From Paralvinella palmiformis (lineage: Eukaryota > Annelida > Polychaeta > Terebellida > Alvinellidae): DNA of 64,000 bases. Shown one piece after another: positions 38,737 through 52,326 of the stretch. Where the stretch lies: NCBI GenBank assembly GCA_025642065.1, contig JAODUP010000451.1:1-64000 (forward strand), written 5' to 3'. The position numbers were made by a program, and so were the translations under genes. Positions within the stretch are counted from its first letter, which is position 1. Every line of letters starts with the position of its first letter. Under the pieces are notes generated by a model. The model was not told where the DNA came from and did no database searches. It was given only the letters and a program-made list of their open reading frames with translations.

Positions 38737-39124
38737 TTATATGAAAAAAGGTCAGTTATTTTTAATTCATTTTAGGCAATGCTTAAAATGGATATTATTT
38801 TTGACTGAATTTCGCAGTGTTTGCAGATAGCAATAATCTACTAGTTAACCAATAAATAATTGATATATTTCAAAAAGAGTCCTGATTATTCTTTATGGAT
38901 GCCCAGCATAGACACCTGGAAAAAGGTGTACCACTTTAACTGCATTAATTAGTAATAAAGAATGCTTATTTGGCAATTTATAGTTTACTGTTGCATCACT
39001 GTACTTTCTCCATGCAGATCCAGATAAACTGAAAATAACTACATTAATAATCTGGCTAATAAAACTGCTAAATATTAAGGGCATGCGATAAATACAACTG
39101 TTGCCCCATTCAAGACGGCTCTTA

Positions 39125-39365
39125 ACTCTATGGTGGCCATCTTGGATTTAGGTGGCCATTTTGAATATATGAATGCAATATTATTGTACTGGTATTAGTA
39201 ATTAAAACACCTTATTTCTTGAACAATGTTGAAATCAAGACGACTGGTAAACATACAAATTTTGTACTTTATAGTGTCCATCTTGGATTTTGTCTCCCAT
39301 TTTGAATATATTATGAATTCAGTATTGTTGTACTGATATCAGTAATTAAAGCAACACCTCATTTG
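39125..39365 (+). repeat. ~142-bp unit, two diverged copies
   Basis: ggccatcttggatttaggtg then gccattttgaatatatgaat and attgtactggtattagtaat (from 39133) recur from 39275 as gtccatcttggattttgtct, cccattttgaatata and ttgtactgatatcagtaatt. Non-coding, between the left repeats and NUP98. Confidence 0.7.
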
Positions 39366-41160
39366 TTGGAATGTGGTATCTGATTAGGGAATTATTCACT
39401 TTTATGTGAAGAATTAGAACCAATTTTACCCCCAAAATGTGCCATCAGCCAGTGTCATTTTCCTATCTGGGTTGGCCCACAAAATACAAAATGTTGCTAT
39501 ATGAAAATTATAATAACTTCACAACGGGTGGAAGTAGAGACTTATATAAAGTATCATTTTGAAGGAGAAAAATAGCTCTATCAAATAGTTACAAAATCTA
39601 AGGCCATTTATGCAGGCATAAAAATGGATTTCCACTATTTACATTAACACTGTTAAGATTAAAATACCTGTCAAGCATTTAACCAGTTGCCAACCTACAT
39701 TAAAACATTAAGTTAACTATATCTGTGCTCGTAATCACAGCAGTGATAATTGAATATAAACTAATTCCTCAACTGTTACCAGTCATTAGGGCTGGTATTC
39801 TTTGAACAAAGTGGCTACAGGTCCGGACCCATAGGTAAAATTTTATAGCTATTGATATATATATATTGATATGTGAAATTGATAGTCAGTCTGTGCATGC
39901 AGGTATTATATGCATAAATAACATATTTAAAGGTTGCCTGGACCATGGTTTTGAAACACAACAGATTAATATTCAGTAGATATACTAGTTCATTACTGTT
40001 ATATCCTCTGGAAATGGCAGTAAAAAAAGAAAATAAAGTTTTATCTTCTGTAAAACACATTTAGTCAGAGCGATTGGCAAAGGATATACTAAGTAGTTGA
40101 GCTCCAAATAGGGATGGACAGCAATGTGAAGATTTAATTTATGGGCTAAATAAGTAACCCGACATCAGAATACTAACTTCTCCCCCACACAGCCAGATAT
40201 TTGCCTTTTGTCAAGTGGTGATATACATACAAAACATATACCACTTAAAATGGAAATGTTAATCATTAATTTTTAAGCATCATGCAATTTTGCTAATGTA
40301 AAAGACCAAAGGGTTTGGGTTTTTTGTATGGAAAGAAAGTGAAGGTCTTTATCTATCAGTTTACATAAAATATATCAGACATCATGTGAAAATAGATATA
40401 ACTGTGTATCAGGTGATTATTCACATGAAGCAAGAGATTTTGTGTTGAAAATGACATGGAATAGGAACAAATTCCAGATGTTTATGACAGAAAACTCTCA
40501 TATCACTTGTAATTAGACTGTGTATCAGTATATAACTATAAAGTGTCCTCCTTTTCTGTAACTAAATATTTACAACATGTTTCTGTTCACTTTATGTGAA
40601 TCAGTTTGATAGGTATTTTATGGGCAAAAATGTTGGTGTGCCACTTGACTTATGTACAGACTTGATCTCTTTTTTTAAAAGTAACCATAAATACAATTCA
40701 TTTTATACGATTGTCTTATGCACAAGTATATATGGTACATAGTTTGGTATGAACATATAAAATTGCAAAATCATAAACTGGTGTTGTCTCATTGATTTCC
40801 CAAATCATCATCATTTTAGCATTATGCTTGTTGAAATGCCAAATAAATTTAGCATTGTAACAGTTTCTTTTGGCATTTCATGTTTGTAAATTTTTCTATT
40901 ATCTTCTTCCATATATATAGCATCAAAAAATCTTTAGGGTGTACACAGTTGCATGTTACATATATTTTTAAGTGGGCCAAAGTAGTTCAAGTAGATGCTG
41001 TATGAGGTATTTGATCAGTTATATCTGATACAGTATCTGACCACAGAAAATAAATCCAATTTGTAAATATTATACCCTGTGTCTAGGAGACAAACTGTTA
41101 AAATGGCTTTATTATGGTGCATTTTATTTCAATAATGCTCTGTATATCTTTTAGTTTTAT

Positions 41161-41210
41161 CCTTTTTAATTTGATCTATTCATAGGTTCTCAGGCTTAAT
41201 TTAATGCAAG
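41161..41210 (+). other. NUP98: probable 5' UTR splice acceptor just before the NUP98 start codon
   Basis: The 30 bases before the ATG follow a T-rich tract ending in AG at 41184-41185 (and again at 41192-41193). This suggests that the coding exon 1 begins with a short 5' UTR piece spliced from an upstream non-coding exon, as is common for NUP98. The promoter is therefore probably several hundred to several thousand bases to the left; I could not place it. Confidence 0.4.
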
Positions 41211-44200
41211 ATGTTTGGAAGCAAACCAGCATTTGGAGGAACAGGTTTTGGAACTCAAACCAGTAAGTACATCTATAACAAGTGAATGCTCTCTGAAAGA
41301 ACAATATGGAGTCTGTAATATGGGTGATATGTCATCGTTAGAAAAAATATATATATGTATATCACTATATGTGCCCATTAGATCTGCACAAATGTGCATG
41401 CCGATTTGCTGAGAAAGAATTTTTATTTTTTTCACAGTGCAGTAAAATGTGGGTAGTTTTGGGGTGGTGTTTTAATTTGTGTTTTCTTGGTCTGTAGGTG
41501 GTGGTGTCTTTGGTAGTTCCAATACATCATTTGGAAGCAGTAAGTAGACAGTGTGTGTGAGCTTTGTCTCAATTACAGTTCCACTCAGCATATATATATA
41601 TATTCTACCCAAACTTGTGATAGAGTTGGAAATTTACTACTGCAAACATTCATTTCTCAGTTTATTCTTGAGTATCTGCTCGTGTGGTTGATACCTTTCT
41701 ATCTTATGTTAAAGGTAGAAATGGCAGAAACCTGTCATACAGATCATCAAAGGTTGAAACAAATTTCATTAAAACAGTCTATAATTGAAAGTACAATTTG
41801 TATGATCTGTGATTAGTTCTTTACATATTTTTAAATTTAAAGTACCTTTCCTTAATGCATTTACACTATAATTTAAGCTGATATTGTAAAGTTAAATCTC
41901 TGTATCTGAGTATTTTATCTTTCTTTTGACATGTTATCACTTTTAGACATGGAATTTAGCTTTCACCATTTTGTTTGCAACCACTGCTTTTGACTATCAT
42001 GGTGTTTTGTTTTAATCATTCTTTTTGCGCCGGGGCTAATATGTTTATTCTTAAGTTTTAACTCAGCTATTTATGGGATTCATCTCTGTTGGCATTTAAC
42101 AAACTTCTGGAACTGTAGCAAAGCAATGGCTAATTGACAGAATTTGCAAACATGCTTTTCTTACTTGCTTTGGTGTTAGCATTTTTCAGGGATAATAGAA
42201 GGGTAAATACTATAATGGGCAAAATGCACACACCGACACATGGATATAGATAGAGGCTGATAGAAGAAGGATTTGCTATTTTGTGCAAATGGTGTTTTTT
42301 ATTATTTATTTTGTGTTTAACACATTGTTAACTGATAGCTTTAACTCATAATTGCTTTTGTGTTTATGCGTGCCACAGTGGTGTGATGTGTTTATTATTT
42401 ATAGCAGGCATGTTTCAATTCTTTGATTAACCAGTTTCCTAATTTTTGCCTTTTTTATTTCTAAATTTATTAAAGGGATTTGAATTTTTTTAGCAGTTGT
42501 CAGATTACAAATAAACACATCACAACTGATGTAACTATATATTGTTCACTGTTCTTAATCAAAGTAGTTATGTTTACTGATACTATAATGCTTTTGATTG
42601 GTGGTCTCATATCATTTGAAGCCATTGTCGTGTATAATGGGGTGAACTAGTTAATTCCATGTAACATTCAAATACTGTGTGAGAATTGATGTTTAAAGGT
42701 TATGTTTTATTATTTAATTGTTTTGGTTCTCTCACTTTTCAAAGCCAGATTTTGAACTGTTTTTGATTCCACCATACAGTACAATTACACTAATTTATTA
42801 AGGACTGTTTTGACAGGGTTTTTTTTTCACTTCTGGATATCGCTGTGTTGGAATTCCATTGACCTCACATGTGGAATCCATATTAGCTGTGTTGTGGAGC
42901 CAAATACACCAGATTTAGTTTCCTTACATTATGGCCAACATTTTCCAGTATTTCTAGTGTTTTATCGGATGTCTTAGTTAAGTGGTGCATGACTGCTAAT
43001 TTTGACGATTCCAACAAAACAAGCCGCAGCGTACGTTAATTTTAACAAGAACCAAGAATTAGACATTTATGCTTCAATGAAGTTTATCCAGACTAAACTA
43101 GCTGACTTTGTACTGCCACTAAAAAGTCTCAGGCTGCTATATTTGGTATCATCTTCAGTGCCAACAGTTAGACAGCCAAGTTAGATGCCTGACAAAATTT
43201 GAGATAAATAGATTCATTGGAAATTTTCATCTTAGTAAGAATGAGGAACTGAACTGTACAGATTTACTCTGAAATATACAGTTCCTTATTAAAATCAGAT
43301 AAGACTAATACCAGCCATTTGATTTTTTTAGTTTATCACAACTGTCCTGTTAAATTCAGCCCCTTGGTAGTAACTGGGAACCATATAATTCTTTTGAATA
43401 AAAGTCGGCTGTTCCCATCATATTATAAGTTGAGTTGTGTACTGTTGTAATTGATATGTTCACACATTTTGCTATAGTCATACATAAATCTAAAGATGGT
43501 GGTTGACATTTTGCTCAGTTTGAGTGTGTAATGTCGCCATTCATCCCTTTGTGTTGACACAGAAGATGCGTGCACATTTCGGTGTATAATTAATCAGCTA
43601 CACATGACAGTCAGCGCAGAGTTTATCAGTCCTCTGATGGAGGGAAGCCCAAAATTGATTCATCTGATTTCACTACTTGATTTTCAAACTGATAGCGGAG
43701 GCTACAAATGCATACTTAATACGAGAGTCACACTCTTCCCCTGAATCACTTGCAGTGGAAGATCTGTAGCTCCTAATTATCTGATAAAAAGTCTGTTACG
43801 TCAATTAAGTTCATGTTTTTAGCAGCTGGCTGCCATATGTGATGTCGCACTCTGACTCAGGCGTTTCCAAAACAGACTAAGCAATTGTTGGCAGGATGCT
43901 TGGAATTGGCCTGCTTTGGCTGTCTGTATTTGTATCTGGCTCAAAACTTTCACTAAGAAAAGATAAACATGCTTTCATTTGGTGTTAATTCTTGGCATAA
44001 CATAGCACCATAGAATATTACATAATACTGCATATAGCTTGCACTATCTTTAGACCCGAACAAAAACTCTTTAACATTTAATTATTATATTAGCTTACTG
44101 TTTTGTCAGCAGGTGGAGGGTTTGGTACAACAGGTTTGTTTGGTTCTCAAGCGCCAGGTGTGAGTAGTAGTGGGCTTTTTGGAACAACAACCACACAGTC

Positions 44201-45535
44201 TGGAGGCCTCTTTGGTACTGGAACAAGCACATTTGGACAGAACACCTTAGGGGGAGGTATGAATCTAATGAATATATTCTTTTTATATGTTAATGTATTT
44301 GTAGCTGATTTATCAGTGGTAGCTGAGTATGAATATTTGCTTGCTCTCGAGTGGTCATGATGTGTTTGTTCGTTTATTTTTTCAGGCTTTACAAGTCAAC
44401 AGTCAACTGGATTATTTGGTTCTTCGGGTCAGCCGTCTTCAAATCTTTTCTCCACACCTGGCAGTACCACAAGTTCAGCTTTTGGAACGAAAACACCAGG
44501 TTCTACTGGTTTGTAATTTACAGTTGGTCATCTTAGATTAAATTATTTATTGTTCACAGAGTATGTGCAGAATTTCCCATGTTTTTGTTCAGCTTCAGAT
44601 AAAGGTAAGCATCTGATGCTCCCCAAGATGTGGTTAAATATGCCTATCATGCATTTCAAAATAATTCACAATTTAAATTAAATGTCATCACCTAATATTG
44701 TGTGTTTACGTGTCAGAGTTTGACACTTACACTTGCCTGATTGCCACTGGTAACCTAATCATGATATCAGGCAATTTAAAAGCTACTGTCAGTTGTCAGA
44801 CATGGCAACAAGGTTTTGTGATAATGATGTGAACATTTGTTTGAGATTTTCCTGTGATTTCATTTTTACAATCAAAACATTGTTCAATAAAACAGAATAT
44901 GGTCATCTAGTCTGGTAAAATACATAGCCTGTTGGCATATGTCAGAGTAATTGCATCAGAGATGCAACTATTCACAACATGTTTCCCAGAAGTCATCATG
45001 CAGCTGGCTTATGTATGTGGCAGCTCCAGATGTATGACGACCTTTTTATGGCAAATGTTTTATGGCAACCTTATTTTTATATTACTTATTTACATGGCAA
45101 GTTAATGTTAAAACATAATGTATTACAACCCCTGTGTTTGTGTGTGTGTGGATATTGGAAATAAATTCATTGTCATTCAATCATTATCAATTTTTCTGAA
45201 GTGAAATGGCAAAACTTGCCTGATTCTACTTTGAGACTTCTCATTTGATTTTTGAAGAGTTCAGGGTAGTTCCACTACAGCAGTTTAATCTTAGAGGCAA
45301 CTCTTATATATCAATTTAAGATGCTAATCTGAAAAAATGTATTGGGTTTATTTGTACACTGTGTCACCATAATAAATTACCATCTTTTACTCATGACTTG
45401 TAGGTTTTGGCACAGCCGCACAAGGTAGCAATGCATTTGGAACACCAGGGGGATCAACTGCTACTTTATTTGGGGGTACTAACCCTTCTGGAAGCAGTAC
45501 AACAGGATCCTTGTTTGGTTCAACATCCACTGCTT
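41211..45535 (+). other. NUP98: NUP98 exons 1-5: N-terminal FG/GLFG repeats
   Basis: Residues 1-164 are rich in Gly, Thr, Ser and Phe with repeated GLFG or FG cores ([43 protein letters not shown]). In Nup98 such repeats form the cohesive permeability barrier and bind transport receptors. The exon borders are all phase 1 and mostly fall in Gly codons, so exons could be gained or lost without a frameshift. Exons 1 and 2 are only 52 and 42 nt and are followed by a 2.6-kb intron. Confidence 0.9.
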
Positions 45536-48500
45536 GTATGTTATCCAATTGATTATGTATTATTTACTGCTACACGATTATCTAGATGATAAATGTTTAT
45601 TTGTAACTTGCATGCAGGTTTTTTAAGTTCGTCGTCTTGAGTAAATGGCACCAGATCTGAAGTTTTGCTGGACTAGATGTCTGTTTTCTCATTTAGCAGC
45701 TTTCACAGCACAAACAGGTACAACCATCAAGTTTAACCCACCCTCTGGTCAAGACACCATGTTAAAAGGTGGTGTTTCAACTAGTATTAACACTCGACAC
45801 CAGTGCATCACTGCTATGAAGGAATATGAGTCTAAGAGTTTGGAGGCAAGTAATCTTGATATACCATACCTGAGTATTTTATGCATTTAGTTTTCTCTGT
45901 TGTTGCATCAAATCTGTGATTGTACGAATTGATATTAGCTTTCTGCCCTTTTTCTAAATGCCAAAAATATCACACTGCTCCCTCTTCTCTCCAGGAACTA
46001 CGTATAGAAGACTATTTGGCAAACAGAAAGGGACCTCAGGCTGGCACTACTGGGTTGTTTGCTACGCCACAGACAACGCAGGCACAAACCGCATTCACCT
46101 TTGGTACCCAGAACAAAACAACAGGCTTTGGAGGTTTGATGAAGAACTTTTGTAGCTTGTTGTAATGTACATTTTTTTTCATAGATATTGCATTCTGTGG
46201 TGTTTCAATTCCTCACTTGGATGTTATCTTCTATTCGGTATGTTTAACTGATTCAGGTTTTGGACAGACCACATCTTCGGGAAGCTCTCTCTTTGGTCAA
46301 CAGTCGCAGAGTGGTGGCCTGTTTGGATCTGCAGGAAATAAGACAACTTTTGGCACAACTACAACAACGGCATCAACCGGATTTGGTGGCTTTGGCGGTG
46401 GTGGTACAACGATGTTTGGACAGAACACTGGAAATAAGGTACAAATGTATTGATAGCTTAGATTATGTGAAGTAACACCTTTGATGGTAGACGTTAGATG
46501 AAAGCAAATAAAGATGTCTATTTTGCTAATTTTTATAAACAAGTATTTGCCACACTAAACAGATTTTTTATTAATATATTTTGTATTTTATGAAAAGATT
46601 TAGAGATTAAAATCTGTGTGGATACTGTATTCATGTGAGGTGGTATTTGCTAGTTGCACCCAATTAATATCATCAATTTATTAACACATTCTCACAGCTT
46701 TGGTTGTATGAGTGATAGTTCTCCCATTGAGTTCTATTAACTACTGAAAACACTGGTCAGACTGGCATCTTTTTCAATCCCAGTAAAAGTGCCAGCTGTA
46801 AAATGTTATATCATGTTATATAACTAATGATAATCTTTCCCATGTATCATTGAAATTAGGCATTATTTTCAAGATTTAGGGTTTGTTTTGATAAAAATAA
46901 AGTATTAATCTGGGGACATGTCCTGCAAAACCTGGAAAATGAAAAATTAATTTTCCAGGTCTTGGAAATGTCCTTGAATTTTACAAAATCAAGAATTGTC
47001 CTGGAAAAATGTTGCCTGAGAAAAAATCCACTTAGAATTAAAAAAAAACATGAATAAATAGTATGCCTGTAGAAGAAAACTTCGATTGTAGATGAAAAAA
47101 AGTGCCAGTACATAGTCTTAATATCCTGTGTCAGATAAAATTAAAATAAAAGTGGGTGGATCATACAGCTAAAAGAGGTGAGGCGGAGGTTGTACCTTAA
47201 AAATGCCAATAACCTATCATACATTGAATAAATATGATATACTTTTTTGTGCATTTCTTGCTCAATTATCTTTAAATCTTGTATATTTTTTCCTGGAAAA
47301 TAGTAATTTTGTCCTGGAAATGTCCTGGAAAATAACAATAATCACTTAATTTTATTTAAGTAATATATGAATTGTATCTGAACAGGGTATCTTTGGCCAG
47401 CCAACCACTACACAAAGCAATGGGATGTTTGGCTCAACGCAAACAGGAACCTCATCATTTGGAGGTTTTGGTGGTACACAAACTGGATTTGGAACCAGTA
47501 CAGTAAGTTTTTGTCAATATGTTGAGTTAGAATATTATTTGATGAAAACTTTCTTTTGTGTCAGCTGTTCTGAAATTGTCTCCCCTGAATAACCGATAGT
47601 TCTCAGTCACATGAATGAAGGCTGATATATTTCAATAAATTTAATACTTTAGACTGGAGGACTGTTTGGCAGTAAACCTACATCATTTGCTCAGCCAACA
47701 ACCAACACAGGCCTGACATTTGGCCAGCAGAACACTTTATCTACTGGTGGTTTGTTTGGAAATAAGCCTTCAGGACAAACAGGTACTGGGCTAACCTTTG
47801 GCCAGCCATCAACAACAGGTTTTGGTAAGTAATTATGGCATATTCCCTCCTTATTTGGAATGAATGGTGTGTGTAAATGCATTAGAAGTAAAATCTATAG
47901 GAATTTATGCCTTTTTTCTTATTCTTTTAAGTCTCACAGTAAATTAAAACTGTGTATATGTTAATTATTACAGTACATTTTTTCAAAATATAATTTTTTT
48001 AAATCTGCATATTAGAGTCTTTATTTTGATTAACTTTACTGTTTTTTTTTTTTTATGTGTTAATGCAGGTGCTACAGGTGGTCTTTTTGGCAATAAAACT
48101 ACAGGATTTGGCGCTGGTACTAATACCCTGGGTGGCACTGGATTTGGCCAGGCTAGTACAAATCTTGGAGGCGGATTTGGCACAGGGCTATTTTCTGGAA
48201 CACAAAGCAAGCCAGGTCTTGGAGGTCTAGGAACTGGTTTCGGTAACATCTAATGAAAAGTGTTCATAATACTAAGTAATGGGTTTCTTTCATTGCTTTA
48301 TATATTAATGTTGTTGCTAATGCCTCATGCAAAATTTTAACTACTTTATTTTCAGGTTTTAACTTGAACAATCAGGGACTAACTCAGAATACGACTAATA
48401 CCAGTGTTCTGGGGCAGTAAGTTTAATACATTTCTATTAATGTTAGTGTATATGCTGTGTGTGGATGTATGGTTTCTTATTAATGTTATTATATAGGAGG

Positions 48501-51500
48501 TCCTCAGCTTAATGAGATCCATCTTTACATACGTTCGTAAGCCGAATTTGTATGTAAGTTGAATCACACTCCTAAGAACATTAACTTTTGATTCTTTATC
48601 AAACAGATCGTTGCCACAGAATCAAGATGCAGAACTTTTAGAGCAGCTCAGGAAGACATTGATCTACTCGCCATATGGAGATTCACCACTCTTTAGGAAC
48701 TTGCATAATGTGGGTGATGTAAAACATTGCGAACTGTCATAATTATATTTGTTATAACATAATGCTACTAGGCTATTATATGGAATAGCTGATTTGTTTA
48801 ATGGTATATTTTCTTACAGGACTCGGTGTCACAGGAAGATCAGTTAAAGCCAACCAACCCAATTGCCCAGAAAGCTGCACTGTTTGCTCAACATCAGTAT
48901 AAAGTTAGTCCAACAGCCACAAGTAGAATTAAACCAAAGCCTCTGACTTTTACAAGCGACAAAGTAAGCAGATTTTCTCGTTTTCTATTTTATATTCTAT
49001 TATCATGTGTTGTATCATAATTTTTTTTAATTAATTTTAATCATACACCTGCATATTGTCTGTATTCAGATGAAATGTTCCTTTACATAACCTCAGAATA
49101 GATGATTATTTAATACCTAGCAGAAGTTTGGGTTGGCAAGTTTATTTCAGAGATAGCATGCTTTTAGTTATTTGTGTTATGTGTCTATCCATAATTAAGC
49201 CTGGTTATGTTAAAAGTTTGTTTAATTGTCTGATTAGTAAGTAATATGATTAAATGTATACCAGTGCTGCTATAATTATGTGACTGTTGTTAGTGGTTGT
49301 GATTTGACTAGTTTTATTTTTGTCTTGTATGGTGTAGTCACAATTGTTTGATGGTTTAGAAGATGAAGACCTGACATTTGGAAATGTGACCTTTGTCCCT
49401 CGTCGCAGCATAAAGAAGCTGAACATCAAAGGCAACAATTCATTTAGCAACCAGGGCTCACATATAGATATGACAGAGCTTGACACATCACAGACTGAAT
49501 CACCACAGAAGGCAGACAGCCAACAAAGTGACAGGTACCAGTAGCTAAGATATTGCTTATCACAACAGCCTGTGCTCAGTATTTATTTTGATGCTTCTCA
49601 TTTGTTATTATGTCTCATAATATAATTGCCTGTCATTAAACTTTTTGAATGTGGATTTCAAATCATCAGATTTAGCAGAATATTCTATGTAACCTGTTAA
49701 TCTCTATATTTTCTATATGTGCTGTATTAGAATGGTTTCAAATGTATGATATATTCAACATATGCTGGGCATGTTTCTATGGATGGGGTTTATTTTAGCA
49801 AATTTAATGATGTATGACTTGTTCGCTAGTGTATGGTAGAAGTTTATAGCAACTGTTCCTGTTCTACATGTCTTCTAGAGAACAATTATCATCTGTTCTG
49901 AAATCATCACTAGACAGAACAGAGTCACCAAGATCTAGCAGTTTGCCACCAACACATGAGAAGCAAGCACACTTAGGATTGTTTCAGAAGTGAGTAATTT
50001 AGCATTAAATATGACAATATTAACGAATGTTTTTTTAACAATGTGTGTGATGATTATGCCATATAACATAAACTAACTATAAACTGTATCTTGTGAATTT
50101 AAGTAATTCCTTAATGTCATCTTGCATTAGCCAATAAAGCAACATATCACATTTTAAGGCTGTTTCTTTTTTCGTTTAAGTATCAGTGATAGTTTTCTTG
50201 ATGACACAATCTCAGAACTGAATCCTGACAACAAACATGACATCCTAACTGAGAATAGGGATGAAAAAGAAACTAATAATGAAACTAGTCCTACTACTGA
50301 TAAGGAGGTTCGTATGAAATAAAGTGACAAAATACATTAAATGATTTATGGTTCCCTTGTACTAGGCTACAGTGTTCTAAATGAAGATTACAAGATTTTG
50401 ATTTACTGACCTGCTTCTGAATGTGTGATTTGATTCTTCCAGACTGAAGAGCTAAGAGAGCCGCATCCAGCTGGTGTAATATTACACAGACATGGTTACT
50501 ACACGATACCATCACTTGAGGAGTTAGCTAACATGATAGACAGTAATGGTGAATGTTTGGTGGATGACTTTGTCATTGGTAGAGATGGGTATGGTAATGT
50601 GATGTTCCCTGGTGAGACAAATGTTGCTAACTTAAACCTCGATGAGATAGGTGAGTACAGAAAAGATTTGCAAGCAGGGCTCAACCTTAAGGACTTCCCG
50701 ACATCCCAGGACAAGTAGATACTAGTTATGGGCAAGTAAAAATATCAGTCTAATACCCACCGGGCAACAAAGATTTTTTTTACCAAAAAACGATTGTGAA
50801 TATCATTCACCGTCCATATTGATATTAATCAATTGCCACACAGTGCATGTTGTTTTGTTAACTTCCAATCATTCATGAAAAATCCATGTCGACTGTGCCC
50901 GAATTCCAAATGGCGTAATTGATTTGCTAGTGGATTTAATTTTGAATAAATTATGCAAAATCAATTTCGGTACTGCACGGTGGCCAATCAGATCGCAATG
51001 TTTGGTGGTGATGTGTCGCATATGTGGTGTAAATTACAGTCATGTGACTCATCCACATTTGAATATCAGCCTAACATAACCACATCAGCTATGTTGTGTT
51101 ACTTTAAACAATTACCTAAAGTTACACCAACAGAGGAAAAAAATTATCAATGTCCTGAAAAAAAAGAGAATCAGTGGTCCCCATACAGTGTATAAATGTT
51201 TTTCATGAATGTAACAAAGGTTAATAATTTACATATAAAAATTTGTCTGAATTTGTGATTTAGTATTACAGACTTGCAGCCTTTAAATAAAATGACATTT
51301 ACATTACACAGATATCTACTTTGCTTGTCATTAATTAGCAGTCACTAAATTCTGATAAACATACACTCACTATCAGGCTCATACAAACACAATTTCAACA
51401 TTATTTGCAGTTTTATTGCAAATTTATTCATCATTATTACATGGAAAATGGGGGTGTGTAGTAACACGAGTGAAAATTGGCAGTCACTTGTCCTGCAGGA

Positions 51501-52286
51501 AAGTGACATAATAAGTTATGGCTGAGCCCTGTTTGCAAATACCATATTTTATTACTTCTCTTGCTAAAAATTGACTGTGGTGTAGCAGTAGAATGCAATA
51601 GTTTTGAAATTAGTTTAATAATAAGCATTATCTCTTATTGTTATGTATTTAGTGTTTATCTTTGTAGCAGACCTTCTATATCATCCTTAATGTTATCAAT
51701 TTTATGACTAACGTTTGCTTGCAATAACATTAGTGAGATACTGTCAAAACAAAATTCAATAATAGTTAAATGAGCACATTTTGTGAATATTTTATTTCAG
51801 TTTTAGAAAATATTTTACTTGTTTTTAGCCATATTTTGTCTACATCTTGGCTTATTTTCAAATCTTACTCAGTATATTTCCGACGGAAGGAGATTACAGT
51901 TTATCCGGTTGATGAAGAAAAACCACCTGTGGGTTGTGGATTAAATAAGAAGGCCCAGGTTACACTAACCTGTGTTTGGCCTTGTGATAAGAATACCAGA
52001 GAATATATCACAGTGAGTTAAAATGATTTAGTTTTGGGGCCAGTTATTATTTTGGTGCCCATTTTACTTTGAGACTATTATTTATTTTGATATGTTAACA
52101 TTTAGTATGAAATTATTTGTTACTTGTTTCAGGATCCTGAATGCCTAAAGGAATTGCATTACCAGGAAAAGTTAGAGAAAATAACGGCAAAAATTGGGGC
52201 AGAGTTCCTTGATTACAGACCTGAGACAGGTTCATGGGTGTTTGAGGTATAGGTTATGTCTACCAAACTTAGTTTGATTAGTGTGT

Positions 52287-52326
<40 letters not shown>

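Larger units (their letters stand above)
35221..41160. other. upstream region of NUP98, no gene seen
   Basis: Six kilobases with short repeats only. A palindromic gtcacgtgat site at about 37768 (E-box type) near a drop in repeat density is a weak promoter hint. No first exon could be assigned. Confidence 0.4.

Noticed and set aside
43002..43184. 60-codon frame in NUP98 intron 2
   Set aside because: No FG repeats or other Nup98 features and no matching splice sites.
45846..45890. Extension of NUP98 exon 6 through the open frame
   Set aside because: The frame stays open to 45890, but conserved LEELR requires splicing at 45845; the extension has no homologous counterpart.
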